A DNA stretch of 64,000 nucleotides from Actinocrispum wychmicini (GTDB lineage Bacteria > Actinomycetota > Actinomycetes > Mycobacteriales > Pseudonocardiaceae), in NCBI RefSeq assembly GCF_004345645.1, contig NZ_SLWS01000001.1, positions 1,553,546 through 1,617,545 on the forward strand, in the 5' to 3' direction. The notes beneath the pieces are model-generated. The model was not told where the DNA came from and ran no database searches. It was given only the letters and a program-made list of their open reading frames with translations. Position 1 is the first letter of the stretch; every line of letters begins with the position of its first letter. A program made the translations under genes and the position numbers. Below are positions 49,444 to 58,409 of the stretch, one piece after another.

Positions 49444-50231
49444 CGCACCACCTCTATGCCCTGCGACCAGGTGAATTCATGGCCGCCCGGACGGAGTACG
49501 CGCGTGCGGCGAAAGAAGCGGGCGACAAGGAGGCCGCGGAGAAGATAGCCAAGTTAAGAAAGCCGTCCCAGGCGGCGTGGGTGCTCAACCTGCTCGCCCG
49601 GCGCGCGCCCGCGGAGCTGAAGCGCCTGGCCAACCTGGGCGCCGCGTTGCGGGACGCCCACGGCCGGTTCGACGGCGAGACGATCCGCGAGCTCTCCCAG
49701 CAACGCCGGCAGGTGGTGCGCGCGATGGTCACGCAGGTTCGGTCCATCGCGAACGACGAGGGGCAGAAGCTCAGCGACACCGTTCTGCGGGATGTCGAAT
49801 CCGTGTTCACGGCGGCGCTCGCCGACCCGGCGGTGACCGAGACCCTGATGACCGGCACCCTGGCCGCCACCGCCGACCTGGCCACACCGGAGGGCTGGCC
49901 GGACGCGTCGCCACCGGTCGTCGACGAGGTCGCGCTGCGCCGCGAGCAGCGCGCCGAACGCCGCCGCCAAGATCTGGGCCGGGCCCGAGCTGAAGCCCAG
50001 CACGCCGCCGAAGTCCGCGAGCGGGCCCAGAACGCCCTGGCCCACGCCGAACAAAAAGCCGAACGCGCGGCCACCCAGGTCCGAGACCTCGAAGCGGACC
50101 TGGAACGAGCCCGTACCGCGGAAAAGGAAGCGAACAGCGAAGTCAGAGAAACCCGAACGGTGTTCAGAACGGCCGAAAAAGCCGCCGAACGAGCCCGTCG
50201 AGCCCTGGAAACCCTCGAAAACTCGCCCTGA
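49425..50231 (+). CDS. Coiled-coil protein of unknown function
   Basis: A 268-residue, highly charged helical protein. The N-terminal third (SIAHHLYALRPGEFMAARTEYARAAKEAGDKEAAEKIAKLRKPS) begins a conserved-looking helical domain. The C-terminal 110 residues are a long Ala/Glu/Arg coiled coil (RREQRAERRRQDLGRARAEAQHAAE onward). There is no signal peptide or enzymatic motif. It is divergent from the kinase with at most 19 bases between, so transcripts may be leaderless. TTA and AGA codons occur at 49554-49559. The role is unknown. Confidence 0.75.
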   Translation: MDLKSIAHHLYALRPGEFMAARTEYARAAKEAGDKEAAEKIAKLRKPSQAAWVLNLLARRAPAELKRLANLGAALRDAHGRFDGETIRELSQQRRQVVRAMVTQVRSIANDEGQKLSDTVLRDVESVFTAALADPAVTETLMTGTLAATADLATPEGWPDASPPVVDEVALRREQRAERRRQDLGRARAEAQHAAEVRERAQNALAHAEQKAERAATQVRDLEADLERARTAEKEANSEVRETRTVFRTAEKAAERARRALETLENSP

Positions 50232-50876
50232 CTACGGCACGACCTGGCGCAAGGCTTCGACGGCGCCGGCGCGGTGCTCGTCCCAGAGGTGCGCGACTTT
50301 GGCTGTGTCCTTTGCGCGGATCGCCTCGATTATCGCGTTGTGCTCGTGGTGCACTCGGTCTCTGTGTTCGGGCACGCTGTAGTACAGCGCGCGGTAGGCG
50401 TCTGTGGCGTCCCAGAGGACTCGGACCAGACGGGTCAGCCGGGGCATTCCGGCGGCTTCGAGCACGATGAAGTGGAATTGGCGGTTCGCCGCGGCCATCG
50501 CCACTATGTCGCCGGCCTGGGCGGCTTTTTCGATATCCGCCTTGGCCTGGAGCAGGCGGTCGATGTCGGTGTCGGTCAGCCGGGGGACGGCCCGGACGGT
50601 CGCCTCGGTTTCCAGCAGTTCGCGGATTCGGTAGACCTCCAGCAGGTCGTCCAGGGAGAGGTCGGCGACCTGGTAGCCGTGGTGCGGCCGGTACGTGACC
50701 TGGCCTTCGCCCTCCAGGGTCCGCAGCGCCTCCCGCAACGGGACCCGGCTGACGCCGAGGCGTTCGGCGAGGGCGTCCTGCCGGATCGGGGAGCCGGCCG
50801 CCATCTCGCCGGTCAGGATCAGCCGGCGCAGCTCGTCCAGCACGAATTCCTGGGCCGTCGGCGGGCGCTTGGTCAC
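50232..50876 (-). CDS. GntR-family (FadR/VanR-type) transcriptional regulator
   Basis: A 214-residue regulator. The winged helix is EFVLDELRRLILTGEMAAGSPIRQDALAERLGVSRVPLREALRTLEGEG. The FCD-type effector domain carries metal-ligand His/Asp residues (AANRQFHFIVLEAAG, HHEHNAIIEAI, HLWDEH). The GTG at 50876 is the start. It is divergent from the glutaryl-CoA dehydrogenase with an A/T-rich inverted repeat between, so it probably represses that operon and senses an acid or acyl-CoA from it. Confidence 0.9.
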   Translation of the reverse strand: MTKRPPTAQEFVLDELRRLILTGEMAAGSPIRQDALAERLGVSRVPLREALRTLEGEGQVTYRPHHGYQVADLSLDDLLEVYRIRELLETEATVRAVPRLTDTDIDRLLQAKADIEKAAQAGDIVAMAAANRQFHFIVLEAAGMPRLTRLVRVLWDATDAYRALYYSVPEHRDRVHHEHNAIIEAIRAKDTAKVAHLWDEHRAGAVEALRQVVP

Positions 50877-50891
50877 CGGCCGAGCCTATCA

Positions 50892-50915
50892 TTGGAGAAT
50901 TGATATTGTATCCAA
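50892..50915. promoter_or_regulatory. Candidate GntR operator / divergent promoter
   Basis: TTGGA and TCCAA are exact 5-bp inverted arms flanking a 14-base A/T-rich core containing ATATTGTAT, reminiscent of the TTGTATACAA-type sites of GntR-FCD regulators. It lies 15 bases from the GntR start and 20 bases from the gcdH ATG. Confidence 0.45.
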
Positions 50916-50935
50916 CCCTGGCTAGCCTGCTGGTC

Positions 50936-52105
50936 ATGACTGGTATCCCGCCCCTGGACCTCGTCGCCGCCGACGACCTGTTCTCCGACGAGGAACGCGC
51001 GATCCGTGACACCGTGCGCCGGTTCTGCGCCGAACACGTCCGCCCGCACCTCGCCGAGTGGTTCGAGCAGGGCGTGATCCCAGCTCGTGAACTGGCCGTC
51101 GAGCTGGGCAAGCTCGGTGTCCTCGGGATGCACCTTGACGGCTACGGCTGCGCGGGCACCAACGCGGTGTCCTACGGCCTGGCGTGCCACGAGCTGGAGG
51201 CGGCCGACTCCGGTATCCGCAGCCTGGTGTCCGTTCAGGGGTCGCTCGCCATGTACGCGATCCACGCCTACGGCAGCGACGAGCAGAAGAACGAATGGCT
51301 GCCGGCCATGGCCACGGGCGAGAAGATCGGCTGTTTCGGCCTGACCGAGGCGGACTTCGGCTCCAACCCCGGCGGGATGCGCACCACCGCCAAGAAGGAC
51401 GGCGCCGACTGGGTGCTCAACGGCACCAAGATGTGGATCACCAACGGTTCTGTGGCCGACGTGGCCATCGTGTGGGCCCGCGCCGACGAGGGTGTTCGTG
51501 GGTTCGTCGTGCCCACGTCGACCAAGGGGTTCACGGCGAACACCGTGCCCGGCAAGCTCTCCCTGCGCGCGTCGGTCACGAGCGAGCTCGTGCTGGAGGA
51601 CGTGCGGCTGCCCGCGGCCGCGGTCCTGCCGAAGAGCAAGGGCCTGTCCAGCCCGCTCGGCTGCCTCAACGAGGCCCGGTTCGGGATCGTGTTCGGCGCG
51701 TTGGGCGCGGCCCGTGACTGCCTGGAGACGGCGATCGCGTACGCGAACGACCGAGAGGTCTTCGACAAGCCGCTCAGCGCATATCAGCTGACTCAGGAAA
51801 AGCTCGCCGAAATGGCGCTTGAGCTGGGCAAAGGCATGCTGCTGGCGGAACGGATCGGCCGGCTGAAGGACAGCGGGACACTCCGGCCGGAGCACGTCAG
51901 CATGGGCAAGCTGAACAACGTCCGGGCGGCCATCCAGATCGCCCGGGAGGCCCGCACGATCCTCGGCGCGAACGGCATCACCCTTGAGTACCCGGTGATG
52001 CGGCATGCGAACAACCTCGAATCAGTGCTTACCTACGAGGGGACGAGCGAGGTCCACTTGCTCGTCATCGGCCAGGCGCTCACAGGCGTGAGCGCGTTCA
52101 GGTAG
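50936..52105 (+). CDS. gcdH: Glutaryl-CoA dehydrogenase (decarboxylating)
   Basis: A 389-residue acyl-CoA dehydrogenase that oxidises and decarboxylates glutaryl-CoA to crotonyl-CoA in lysine, tryptophan and dicarboxylate catabolism. The match to GcdH is clear: LDGYGCAGTNAVSYGL, ELEAADSGIRSLVSVQGSLAM, IGCFGLTEADFGSNPGGM, GKLSLRASVTSEL, and a C-terminal LESVLTYEGTSEVHLLVIGQALTG with the catalytic Glu. The ATG at 50936 is used. An aminotransferase follows 26 bases later, suggesting a short amine-to-glutarate route. Confidence 0.93.
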   Translation: MTGIPPLDLVAADDLFSDEERAIRDTVRRFCAEHVRPHLAEWFEQGVIPARELAVELGKLGVLGMHLDGYGCAGTNAVSYGLACHELEAADSGIRSLVSVQGSLAMYAIHAYGSDEQKNEWLPAMATGEKIGCFGLTEADFGSNPGGMRTTAKKDGADWVLNGTKMWITNGSVADVAIVWARADEGVRGFVVPTSTKGFTANTVPGKLSLRASVTSELVLEDVRLPAAAVLPKSKGLSSPLGCLNEARFGIVFGALGAARDCLETAIAYANDREVFDKPLSAYQLTQEKLAEMALELGKGMLLAERIGRLKDSGTLRPEHVSMGKLNNVRAAIQIAREARTILGANGITLEYPVMRHANNLESVLTYEGTSEVHLLVIGQALTGVSAFR

Positions 52106-52131
52106 TTCACGCAGTTCCGGTAGGAGGAGCA

Positions 52132-53367
52132 ATGGCGGCGTTGTGGCACCCGTTCTCGGACATGGGTGCGGTCCAGCAGAACGGTGAGTTCGTCGTCGCC
52201 CGCGGCGAGGGTGTGTACGTCTACGACACGGACGGGCGTAAGTACCTCGACGCGACCGCCGGCCTGTGGTTCGTGAACGTCGGGCACGGCCGGGCGGAGA
52301 TCGCCGACGCCGCGGCCGGCCAGATGCGGGACATCGCCGCCTACTACACGTTCGGGGACGTGGCCACGCCGTCGACGATCGCGTTGGCTGAGCGGCTGGC
52401 GTCGATCTCGCCGATGGCCGCCACGAAAGTGTTCTTCACCAGCGGCGGGTCGGACTCGATCGACAGCGCGGTCAAGCTCGCCCGCCGCTACTGGCACGAG
52501 CTGGGCCGGCCGGACAAGGCGATCGTGATCGGCCGGGAGCGCGCGTACCACGGCACCCACGTCGGCGGCACCGCGCTGGCCGGGATCCAGCCGAACCGGG
52601 ACGGCTACGGCGAGCTGATGCCCGACGCGGCCACGGTCAGCTGGGACAAGGCCGACGGGTTGCGTGAGGCGATCGAGCGGCTGGGCGCGGACCGGATCGC
52701 GGCGTTCTTCTGCGAGCCGGTGATCGGCGCGGGGGGCGTGTACCCGCCGCCGGACGGCTACCTGGCCGAGGTCCGCCAGGTGTGCCGGGACAACGACATT
52801 CTGTTCGTCGCGGACGAGGTGATCACCGGGTACGGCCGGATCGGCGGCGCGTGGTTCGCCAGCGCCCGGTTCGACCTGGATCCGGACATGATCACCACCG
52901 CGAAGGGGCTGACCAGCGGATACCTGCCGATGGGCGCGCTGCTGGTGGCGGGCCGGGTGGCCGAGCCGTTCCACCGGGCCGGCGCCGGGGTGTGGTGGCG
53001 GCACGGCTACACGTACTCCGGGCACGCCACGAGCGCCGCGGTCGCCATGGCCAACCTGGACATCGTCGAGCGGGAGGACCTGCTCACGTCGGCCGCCCGC
53101 CTGGAGTCCACATTGGACAAAGAGTTGGCGGTCCTGGCCGGGCACCCGGCGGTCGCCGAGGTCCGCAGCGGCTTCGGCGCGGTCGCGGCCGTTCAACTGG
53201 CGGAAGCGGCCAACGCGCTGAAACTGGTCCGACTGGCCCGGCAGCACGGCGTGTCCACCCGCGCGGTCGGCACGGGTGGACTGCAGATCTCGCCGGCACT
53301 GACCATGACCGACGCCCAGGTCGTCGACCTCGTCACCGGCCTGCAGGCCGCACTGGCAGCTCTCTAG
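52132..53367 (+). CDS. Class III (omega) PLP-dependent aminotransferase
   Basis: A 411-residue fold-type I aminotransferase. VFFTSGGSDSIDSAVKLARRYW binds the cofactor phosphate, IAAFFCEPVIGAGGVYPPPDGY and FVADEVITGYGRIG hold the PLP Asp, and ITTAKGLTSGYLPMGAL contains the Schiff-base Lys. Such enzymes transfer the terminal amino group of omega-amino acids such as beta-alanine, 5-aminovalerate or taurine. AGGAGG precedes the ATG. Linkage to gcdH suggests conversion of a C5 amino acid toward glutarate, which is inference. Confidence 0.88.
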   Translation: MAALWHPFSDMGAVQQNGEFVVARGEGVYVYDTDGRKYLDATAGLWFVNVGHGRAEIADAAAGQMRDIAAYYTFGDVATPSTIALAERLASISPMAATKVFFTSGGSDSIDSAVKLARRYWHELGRPDKAIVIGRERAYHGTHVGGTALAGIQPNRDGYGELMPDAATVSWDKADGLREAIERLGADRIAAFFCEPVIGAGGVYPPPDGYLAEVRQVCRDNDILFVADEVITGYGRIGGAWFASARFDLDPDMITTAKGLTSGYLPMGALLVAGRVAEPFHRAGAGVWWRHGYTYSGHATSAAVAMANLDIVEREDLLTSAARLESTLDKELAVLAGHPAVAEVRSGFGAVAAVQLAEAANALKLVRLARQHGVSTRAVGTGGLQISPALTMTDAQVVDLVTGLQAALAAL

Positions 53368-53377
53368 GAAGCGCGCT

Positions 53378-53393
53378 GTTACGTCGGCGTTAT
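53378..53393 (+). promoter_or_regulatory. 11-bp-period direct repeat upstream of OmpR-type regulator
   Basis: GTTAC and GTTAT begin 11 bases apart (53378 and 53389), the spacing favoured by OmpR/PhoP-type regulators, 40 bp before the response-regulator start. Autoregulation is possible. The match is short. Confidence 0.3.
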
Positions 53394-53432
53394 GTGCGGC
53401 GTGGCACCGTGTCCGGGGAGGGGGCAGTATTG

Positions 53433-54086
53433 ATGCGGGTGCTGCTTGCGGAGGACGAGAGCGGATTAGCGGCCGCGGTCGCGGACGGGCTGCGGGACAA
53501 CGGCATGGCGGTGGACGTCGCGCCGGACGGTGGCGCGGCGCTGGCCAAGCTCGACGCCAACGACTACGACGTGATGATCCTGGACCGGGACCTGCCTGTG
53601 GTGCACGGCGACGTGGTGTGCCGCTCGCTGTCGCAGGATCCGGCCGCGCCCATGGTGCTGATGCTGACCGCGGCGGCGGAGCTGTCCGACCGGCTGGACG
53701 GGTTGCAGCTCGGCGCGGACGACTATCTGGCCAAGCCGTTCGCGTTCGCCGAGCTGGTGCTGCGGGTTCGGGCGCTGGCCCGGCGGGGCCGCGGGCGGGC
53801 GCCGGTGTTCGCGCGGCAGGACTTGGTGATGGACACGCTGCGCCGGGCGGTGGCCCGCAGTGGTCAGCCGATTTCCTTGTCGGTCAAGGAGTACGGCGTC
53901 CTCGAAGTGTTGCTGGCGGCGGACGGCGGGGTGGTCAGCCACGAGGAACTGTTGGAACGGGTGTGGGACGAGTACGCCGACCCGTTCAGCAACTGCGTGC
54001 GCGTGACGATGAACCGGTTGCGGCGCAAGCTCGGTGATCCGCCGATGGTGGAGACGGTCACCGGCGCGGGCTACCGGATTCCATGA
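53433..54086 (+). CDS. OmpR/PhoP-family response regulator
   Basis: A 217-residue two-domain regulator. The receiver domain has the acidic pair in LLAEDES, the phosphoryl Asp in DVMILDRDLP, Thr in LMLTAAAE and Lys in YLAKPFAF. The C-terminal winged helix ends NCVRVTMNRLRRKLGDPPMVETVTGAGYRIP. The ATG at 53433 follows GGGGAGGGGG. ATGA overlap couples it to the histidine kinase. A TTA codon is at 53466, very early in the gene, so its expression may depend on the rare leucyl-tRNA. Confidence 0.93.
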   Translation: MRVLLAEDESGLAAAVADGLRDNGMAVDVAPDGGAALAKLDANDYDVMILDRDLPVVHGDVVCRSLSQDPAAPMVLMLTAAAELSDRLDGLQLGADDYLAKPFAFAELVLRVRALARRGRGRAPVFARQDLVMDTLRRAVARSGQPISLSVKEYGVLEVLLAADGGVVSHEELLERVWDEYADPFSNCVRVTMNRLRRKLGDPPMVETVTGAGYRIP

Positions 54087-55339
54087 GACCGTTGTCGACC
54101 TGGTGGCACCGGCCCAGGCTGACCATCCGGATGCGGTTGACCCTGACCTACGGGTCGATGGTGCTGCTCGGTGGGACGCTGCTGATCGGCGGGGCGGTGG
54201 CGCTGGTGGACAAGGACCTGTTCGCGCCCCTGCCACCGTCCTTGCTCCCACAGAAGAAGCTCGCGCTGGCCGATCTGATCGTGCCGGCCGAGGTGCTCGT
54301 CCAGGTGCTCGTCAAGTACCGGCAGTTGGCTCCGGTCATCACCTGGTTCATCAACACGAGGAACGGCAGCACCACCGCCATCGAGACGCAGTTGCGTGAG
54401 CGACTGCGCGATGAGGCGATCAGTCGGCTCGTCGAGTCGTCCGGGGTGCTGCTCGGTGGGCTGGCCCTGTTCTCGGTGGCGGCCGGCTGGTGGATCGCCG
54501 GGCGCGTGGTGCGGCGGCTGAAACGGGTCACCGAGGCGGCGCGTAGGGCCAGCGAGACGACCTTGCACGAACGGCTGAACTTGCCTGGCCCGCCGGACGA
54601 ACTGACGGAACTGGGTGACACGTTCGACGCCATGCTCGAACGGCTGGACACGGCGTTCGACGCGCAGCGGCGGTTCGTCGCCAACGCCAGCCACGAACTG
54701 CGCACGCCGCTGTCGGTGACCCGCGCCGTGGTGGACGTGACCTTGGCCAAAGCGGACCCCACCGTCGACCAGTTGCGCGCCATGGGTGTCGAGGTGCAGC
54801 GGGCGACCATTCGCGCGGAACGGCTGATCGCGGGCCTGCTCGCGCTCGCGCGCAGCGAGTCCGCGGTGCAGCAGGTCGGCAGCGACGATCTCGCGGATCT
54901 GGCGATGGAGGCGTTGGACGCGGTGCGCGGCGAGATTCGTCGGAACGGCCTGACCGTGACCACCGAGCTGGCTCCTGCGCCGGTGCACGGCGATATCGCG
55001 CTGCTGTCCCGCGCGGTCGCCAACCTGGTGGAGAACGCGGTGCGGCACAACGTCAGCGCCGGCCGCGTGCACGTGCTCACCCGCGCCAGCACTTCCCCAT
55101 CGGACCATGGCGTCGTGCTGGAGGTGAGCAACACCGGGCCAGTCGTGCCGCCTGCGGACATCGACCGGTTGTTCGAGCCGTTCTATCGGGCCGACCGGTC
55201 CCGGTTGCACAGTGAGGGATTCGGGCTCGGATTGTCCATTGTCCGCGCGGTGGCCGCGTCGCACCGCGCCACGGTGCGTACCCGGCCCCGGCCGGGTGGC
55301 GGGCTGACGGTGACGTTGTGCTTCGGTGGCTGGCGATAA
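54083..55339 (+). CDS. Membrane sensor histidine kinase (HAMP-HisKA)
   Basis: A 418-residue kinase. Two membrane helices (about residues 18-42 and 120-142) enclose an extracytoplasmic loop of about 75 residues. HAMP is followed by HisKA with the phospho-acceptor in FVANASHELRTPLSVTRAVV, then HATPase_c with the N box LVENAVRHNV and G box GFGLGLSIVRAVAASH. It is the cognate partner of the upstream regulator. The stimulus is unknown. The following gene encodes an exported hydrolase that may belong to the regulon. Confidence 0.93.
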   Translation: MRPLSTWWHRPRLTIRMRLTLTYGSMVLLGGTLLIGGAVALVDKDLFAPLPPSLLPQKKLALADLIVPAEVLVQVLVKYRQLAPVITWFINTRNGSTTAIETQLRERLRDEAISRLVESSGVLLGGLALFSVAAGWWIAGRVVRRLKRVTEAARRASETTLHERLNLPGPPDELTELGDTFDAMLERLDTAFDAQRRFVANASHELRTPLSVTRAVVDVTLAKADPTVDQLRAMGVEVQRATIRAERLIAGLLALARSESAVQQVGSDDLADLAMEALDAVRGEIRRNGLTVTTELAPAPVHGDIALLSRAVANLVENAVRHNVSAGRVHVLTRASTSPSDHGVVLEVSNTGPVVPPADIDRLFEPFYRADRSRLHSEGFGLGLSIVRAVAASHRATVRTRPRPGGGLTVTLCFGGWR

Positions 55340-55427
55340 CAGCGGGTTAACCGATGTCGAGACCGCCGTGTTAGGCGTTCCCCGGCACGCTGGTGGGTGT
55401 TCGCAGTTTCCGAGATAGGGGAGATTC

Positions 55428-56606
55428 ATGGAATTGCGTCGTTTCCTGCCGCTCGCGGCCGGGGTGGCTGCCGTGCTGGCCACAGCCGTGCCGGCCACCG
55501 CGTCGACGGCACCGATACAGCTCACGATGCCCGCACCGACCGGTCCCGACGCCATCGGCACGGTGTCGCTGCACCTGGTGCAGGCCGGGCGCCCGGACCC
55601 CTGGGTGCCGGGCCAGACGCGCGAGCTGATGGTGAGCCTGTGGTACCCGGCCCGCCACGCCGATCGCTACCCGACCGTGCCGTACATGACGCCGGGCGCC
55701 TGGTCGTCGTTCGAGCACAATCGTGGGATTCCCGCGGACTCGGTGGTGGTGCCGCAGACCGCCGGCCATGACGGTGCGCCCGTGGACCGCCACCCGGGTG
55801 GCCTGCCGGTGATCCTGTACTCGCCGCCGTCGACCGGTGACCGTGCCGTCAACACCGCGCTCGTGCAGGAGTTGGCCAGCCGCGGCTACCTGGTCGCGAC
55901 GGTCGACCACACGTACAGCGACGACGAGGTCGAGTTTCCGGACGGCCGGGTCGCGCAGCGGGTCCTACCGAACGACCAGACCCTCCAACAGCTCACCGAC
56001 GAGGTGGCGGAGCGGGACAAGGACACCCGGTTCCTGCTGGACGAGCTGACCGCGATCGACCACGGCGCCAACCCGGACGCCGAACGTCACCCGCTGCCGC
56101 AAGGCCTGTGTGGTGCGCTCGACCTCAACCGGGTGGGCATGTTCGGCCACTCGTTGGGCGGGGCCACCACGTTCGCGACCATGCTCGACGACCCGCGGAT
56201 CAAGGCAGGCGTCGACATGGACGGCACGCTGTTCGGGCCGGTCGTCACCGCCGGCCTGAACCGCCCGGCCATGCTGTTGGCCCACCAGGACAAGACCCGG
56301 GACACCGACCCGAGCTGGGGCCCGTTCTGGAACGCCTCGACCGGCTGGAAACGCGACTTCCAGCTGCAAGGTTCCCGGCACCTCTCGTACTCCGACGCGG
56401 AGGTCATCTTCCCGCAGACGGCGTCGGTGATGGGCCTGACGCCGGTCCAACTCGCCGCCATCATCGGCACGATCGACCCGGCGCGGGCGATCAAGGTCCA
56501 GTCCAGCTATGTGGACGCGTTCTTCGAGCTGCACCTGCGTCACCACGACGAGCACCTGCTCGACGGCCCGTCGCCGCGGTTCCCGGAAATGTTGTTCCAG
56601 CCCTGA
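55428..56606 (+). CDS. Exported alpha/beta hydrolase (PAF-acetylhydrolase-like lipase)
   Basis: A 392-residue protein with a signal peptide (cleavage near ATAVPATAS, about 26). The hydrolase core has LPVILYSPPSTGDRAV before the oxyanion strand, the nucleophile elbow MFGHSLGGATT, GVDMDGTLFGP with the acid, and a C-terminal SRHLSYSDAEV His. Order and spacing resemble secreted PAF-acetylhydrolase-like esterases. The ATG at 55428 follows GGGGAG. It probably cleaves short-chain esters or oxidised phospholipids outside the cell. Confidence 0.85.
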   Translation: MELRRFLPLAAGVAAVLATAVPATASTAPIQLTMPAPTGPDAIGTVSLHLVQAGRPDPWVPGQTRELMVSLWYPARHADRYPTVPYMTPGAWSSFEHNRGIPADSVVVPQTAGHDGAPVDRHPGGLPVILYSPPSTGDRAVNTALVQELASRGYLVATVDHTYSDDEVEFPDGRVAQRVLPNDQTLQQLTDEVAERDKDTRFLLDELTAIDHGANPDAERHPLPQGLCGALDLNRVGMFGHSLGGATTFATMLDDPRIKAGVDMDGTLFGPVVTAGLNRPAMLLAHQDKTRDTDPSWGPFWNASTGWKRDFQLQGSRHLSYSDAEVIFPQTASVMGLTPVQLAAIIGTIDPARAIKVQSSYVDAFFELHLRHHDEHLLDGPSPRFPEMLFQP

Positions 56607-56607
56607 T

Positions 56608-57135
56608 CTAGGCGGCCGGCTTGCGGGACGTGGTCAGCGGCCAGAGCAGCCAGATGCCGGTGATCAGGGCGAGTTTGGGCATCATGCCCTGCCACAGGGC
56701 CGTCGTGTGCTGTGGCGTGCTGACCATGAAGATCAACACCGCCATGACCGCGCAGGCGATGCCGCACGCGAGTACGCACTTGCCCCATTCCCGCCACTCA
56801 TGACGCACCCGCTCCGGCCCTGACTTCGGCGGCTTCCACGGCGCCGGGCCGTTCGCGAAGCGGTGGGCGAACCGCTGGTCCGCCCACCGCATCATGCTGT
56901 GTCCGAACGCGACACTGAAGCCGAGGTACGCCGCGGCCAGGCCGTGCGTGAAGCTCGCCTCGGCGCCCTTGCCCAGGTCGATCACCGTGACCACGAGCAG
57001 GACCACATCCACGAGCGGCACACAGATCAGTAGGACCTTGCTCACTGTCCGCCAGCGCAGCAGGTACCGCGTCGCCAGCCCGGCGGCGAGGAACACCCAG
57101 AACCCGATCTCGCACGCCCCGATCACCATCAGCAT
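56608..57135 (-). CDS. Membrane protein of unknown function
   Basis: A 175-residue protein with about five hydrophobic segments: residues 1-25, 35-55, 65-80, and two after a charged loop at about 84-115 (RFANGPAPWKPPKSGPERVRHEWREWG). It resembles actinobacterial 2TM-type envelope proteins of unknown role; no motif identifies an activity. It ends one base after the hydrolase stop on the opposite strand. Confidence 0.75.
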   Translation of the reverse strand: MLMVIGACEIGFWVFLAAGLATRYLLRWRTVSKVLLICVPLVDVVLLVVTVIDLGKGAEASFTHGLAAAYLGFSVAFGHSMMRWADQRFAHRFANGPAPWKPPKSGPERVRHEWREWGKCVLACGIACAVMAVLIFMVSTPQHTTALWQGMMPKLALITGIWLLWPLTTSRKPAA

Positions 57136-57242
57136 GTGTCCAGCGTGGCCGGTCGGCGCCGGCGAATCGTCAGGCGGACGAACGGCCGCCGGTCATCCCT
57201 TCGAAGGACCGCCGGCGCCGGGCGGATGTGTTCTGATGGGGT

Positions 57243-58409
57243 GTGCTCTTCGGGCAGTCGATCTCCCGCCTCAGCGAACGGCCCTGGTGGGATCGGTGGA
57301 TCGCGGTGTCCTCGCTGCTGCTCGGCCTGCTGTACCTCACCGACCTCGGCTCGGTGAGCCCGGGTTTTCCGCCGTCGCCGCTGTGGCTGCACTGGGTGTT
57401 CCTGTTCGTGATCTGCGTCGCCCAGACGTTCCGCCGGACCAGGCCGCTCGCCGCGCTGGTCGCCGGCCTGGTGGTGTTCGCCGCCGACAACGCGACCGGG
57501 CCGAGCACCCCGGTCATGATCGTCTTCCTCGACCTGTTGTTCTGTGGCACGCTGCACAGCTCACCCCGCGCCGCCCGCTGGATCGTGCGGGCGGTGGTGG
57601 GCTTCGTGTTCGCGGTCGTGGTGGTCGCCGCGGTGGTGCTGCACAACTTGCGCGCCACGGTCGGGATCGGGCTTGGCGTGTTCAGCCTGGTGATCGTGCC
57701 GGTGTGGTGGGCGTTCAACATCCGGCAGCACAAGGAGATCGCCGAGCGGGAACGGGCGAGCGCCCGGCAGTTGGCCCGGATCAACGAGTTGGACCGGCAG
57801 GCCGCGGTCACGGCCGAACGCGCCCGGATGGCCAGGGACCTGCATGACGTCGTCGCCGGTCACCTGTCCGCCATCGCGATCCAGTCCGAGGCGGTACTGT
57901 CCATCATGGACTCCAAGCCGGAGCTGGTGCGTTCGGTGTTGAAGTCGGTGCGGGCGAACAGCGTCCAGTCGTTGACGGAGATGCGGGCGATGATCGAGGT
58001 GCTGCGGGACGGCGAGGACGCGCGGACCGCGCCGGCCCGGCTGGCCGACCTGGACCGGCTGGTGTCGTCCGCCCGCGCCGGCGGGCTCACGGTCGACGTC
58101 GAGTGGTCCGGAGTGGACGGCCTGCCGGTCGCGGTCGACCTGGCCGCGTACCGGATCATCCAGGAGGCGTTGACCAACGCGATGAAACACGCGGCCGGCG
58201 GGTCCGCACGGGTGTGCGTCGCGGTGGCCGGCGCCGAGCTGGTGGTGGAGGTGACCAACTCGCTCACCGGCCCGTCGACTGGCGGCACCGGCACCGGACT
58301 GGTGAGTATGCGGGAACGAGCACACGCCGTCGGCGGCTCGCTGATCGCCGGCCCGGGATCCGGCGGCTGGCAGGTGCGCGCGGTGCTGCCTACGGGAGGT
58401 CTGACGTGA
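57243..58409 (+). CDS. NarL-type sensor histidine kinase (HisKA_3)
   Basis: A 388-residue kinase with about five N-terminal membrane helices and a coiled linker (ERERASARQLARINELDRQAAVTAERARM). The HisKA_3 motif is MARDLHDVVAGHLSAIAIQSE, with the phospho-His in DLHD, and the ATPase domain has IIQEALTNAMKHA and GTGTGLVSMRERAHAVGGS. The GTG at 57243 is the start. GTGA overlap links it to its response regulator. The pair lies directly upstream of an oligopeptide/nickel-type ABC transporter, which it may control. Confidence 0.92.
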   Translation: MLFGQSISRLSERPWWDRWIAVSSLLLGLLYLTDLGSVSPGFPPSPLWLHWVFLFVICVAQTFRRTRPLAALVAGLVVFAADNATGPSTPVMIVFLDLLFCGTLHSSPRAARWIVRAVVGFVFAVVVVAAVVLHNLRATVGIGLGVFSLVIVPVWWAFNIRQHKEIAERERASARQLARINELDRQAAVTAERARMARDLHDVVAGHLSAIAIQSEAVLSIMDSKPELVRSVLKSVRANSVQSLTEMRAMIEVLRDGEDARTAPARLADLDRLVSSARAGGLTVDVEWSGVDGLPVAVDLAAYRIIQEALTNAMKHAAGGSARVCVAVAGAELVVEVTNSLTGPSTGGTGTGLVSMRERAHAVGGSLIAGPGSGGWQVRAVLPTGGLT

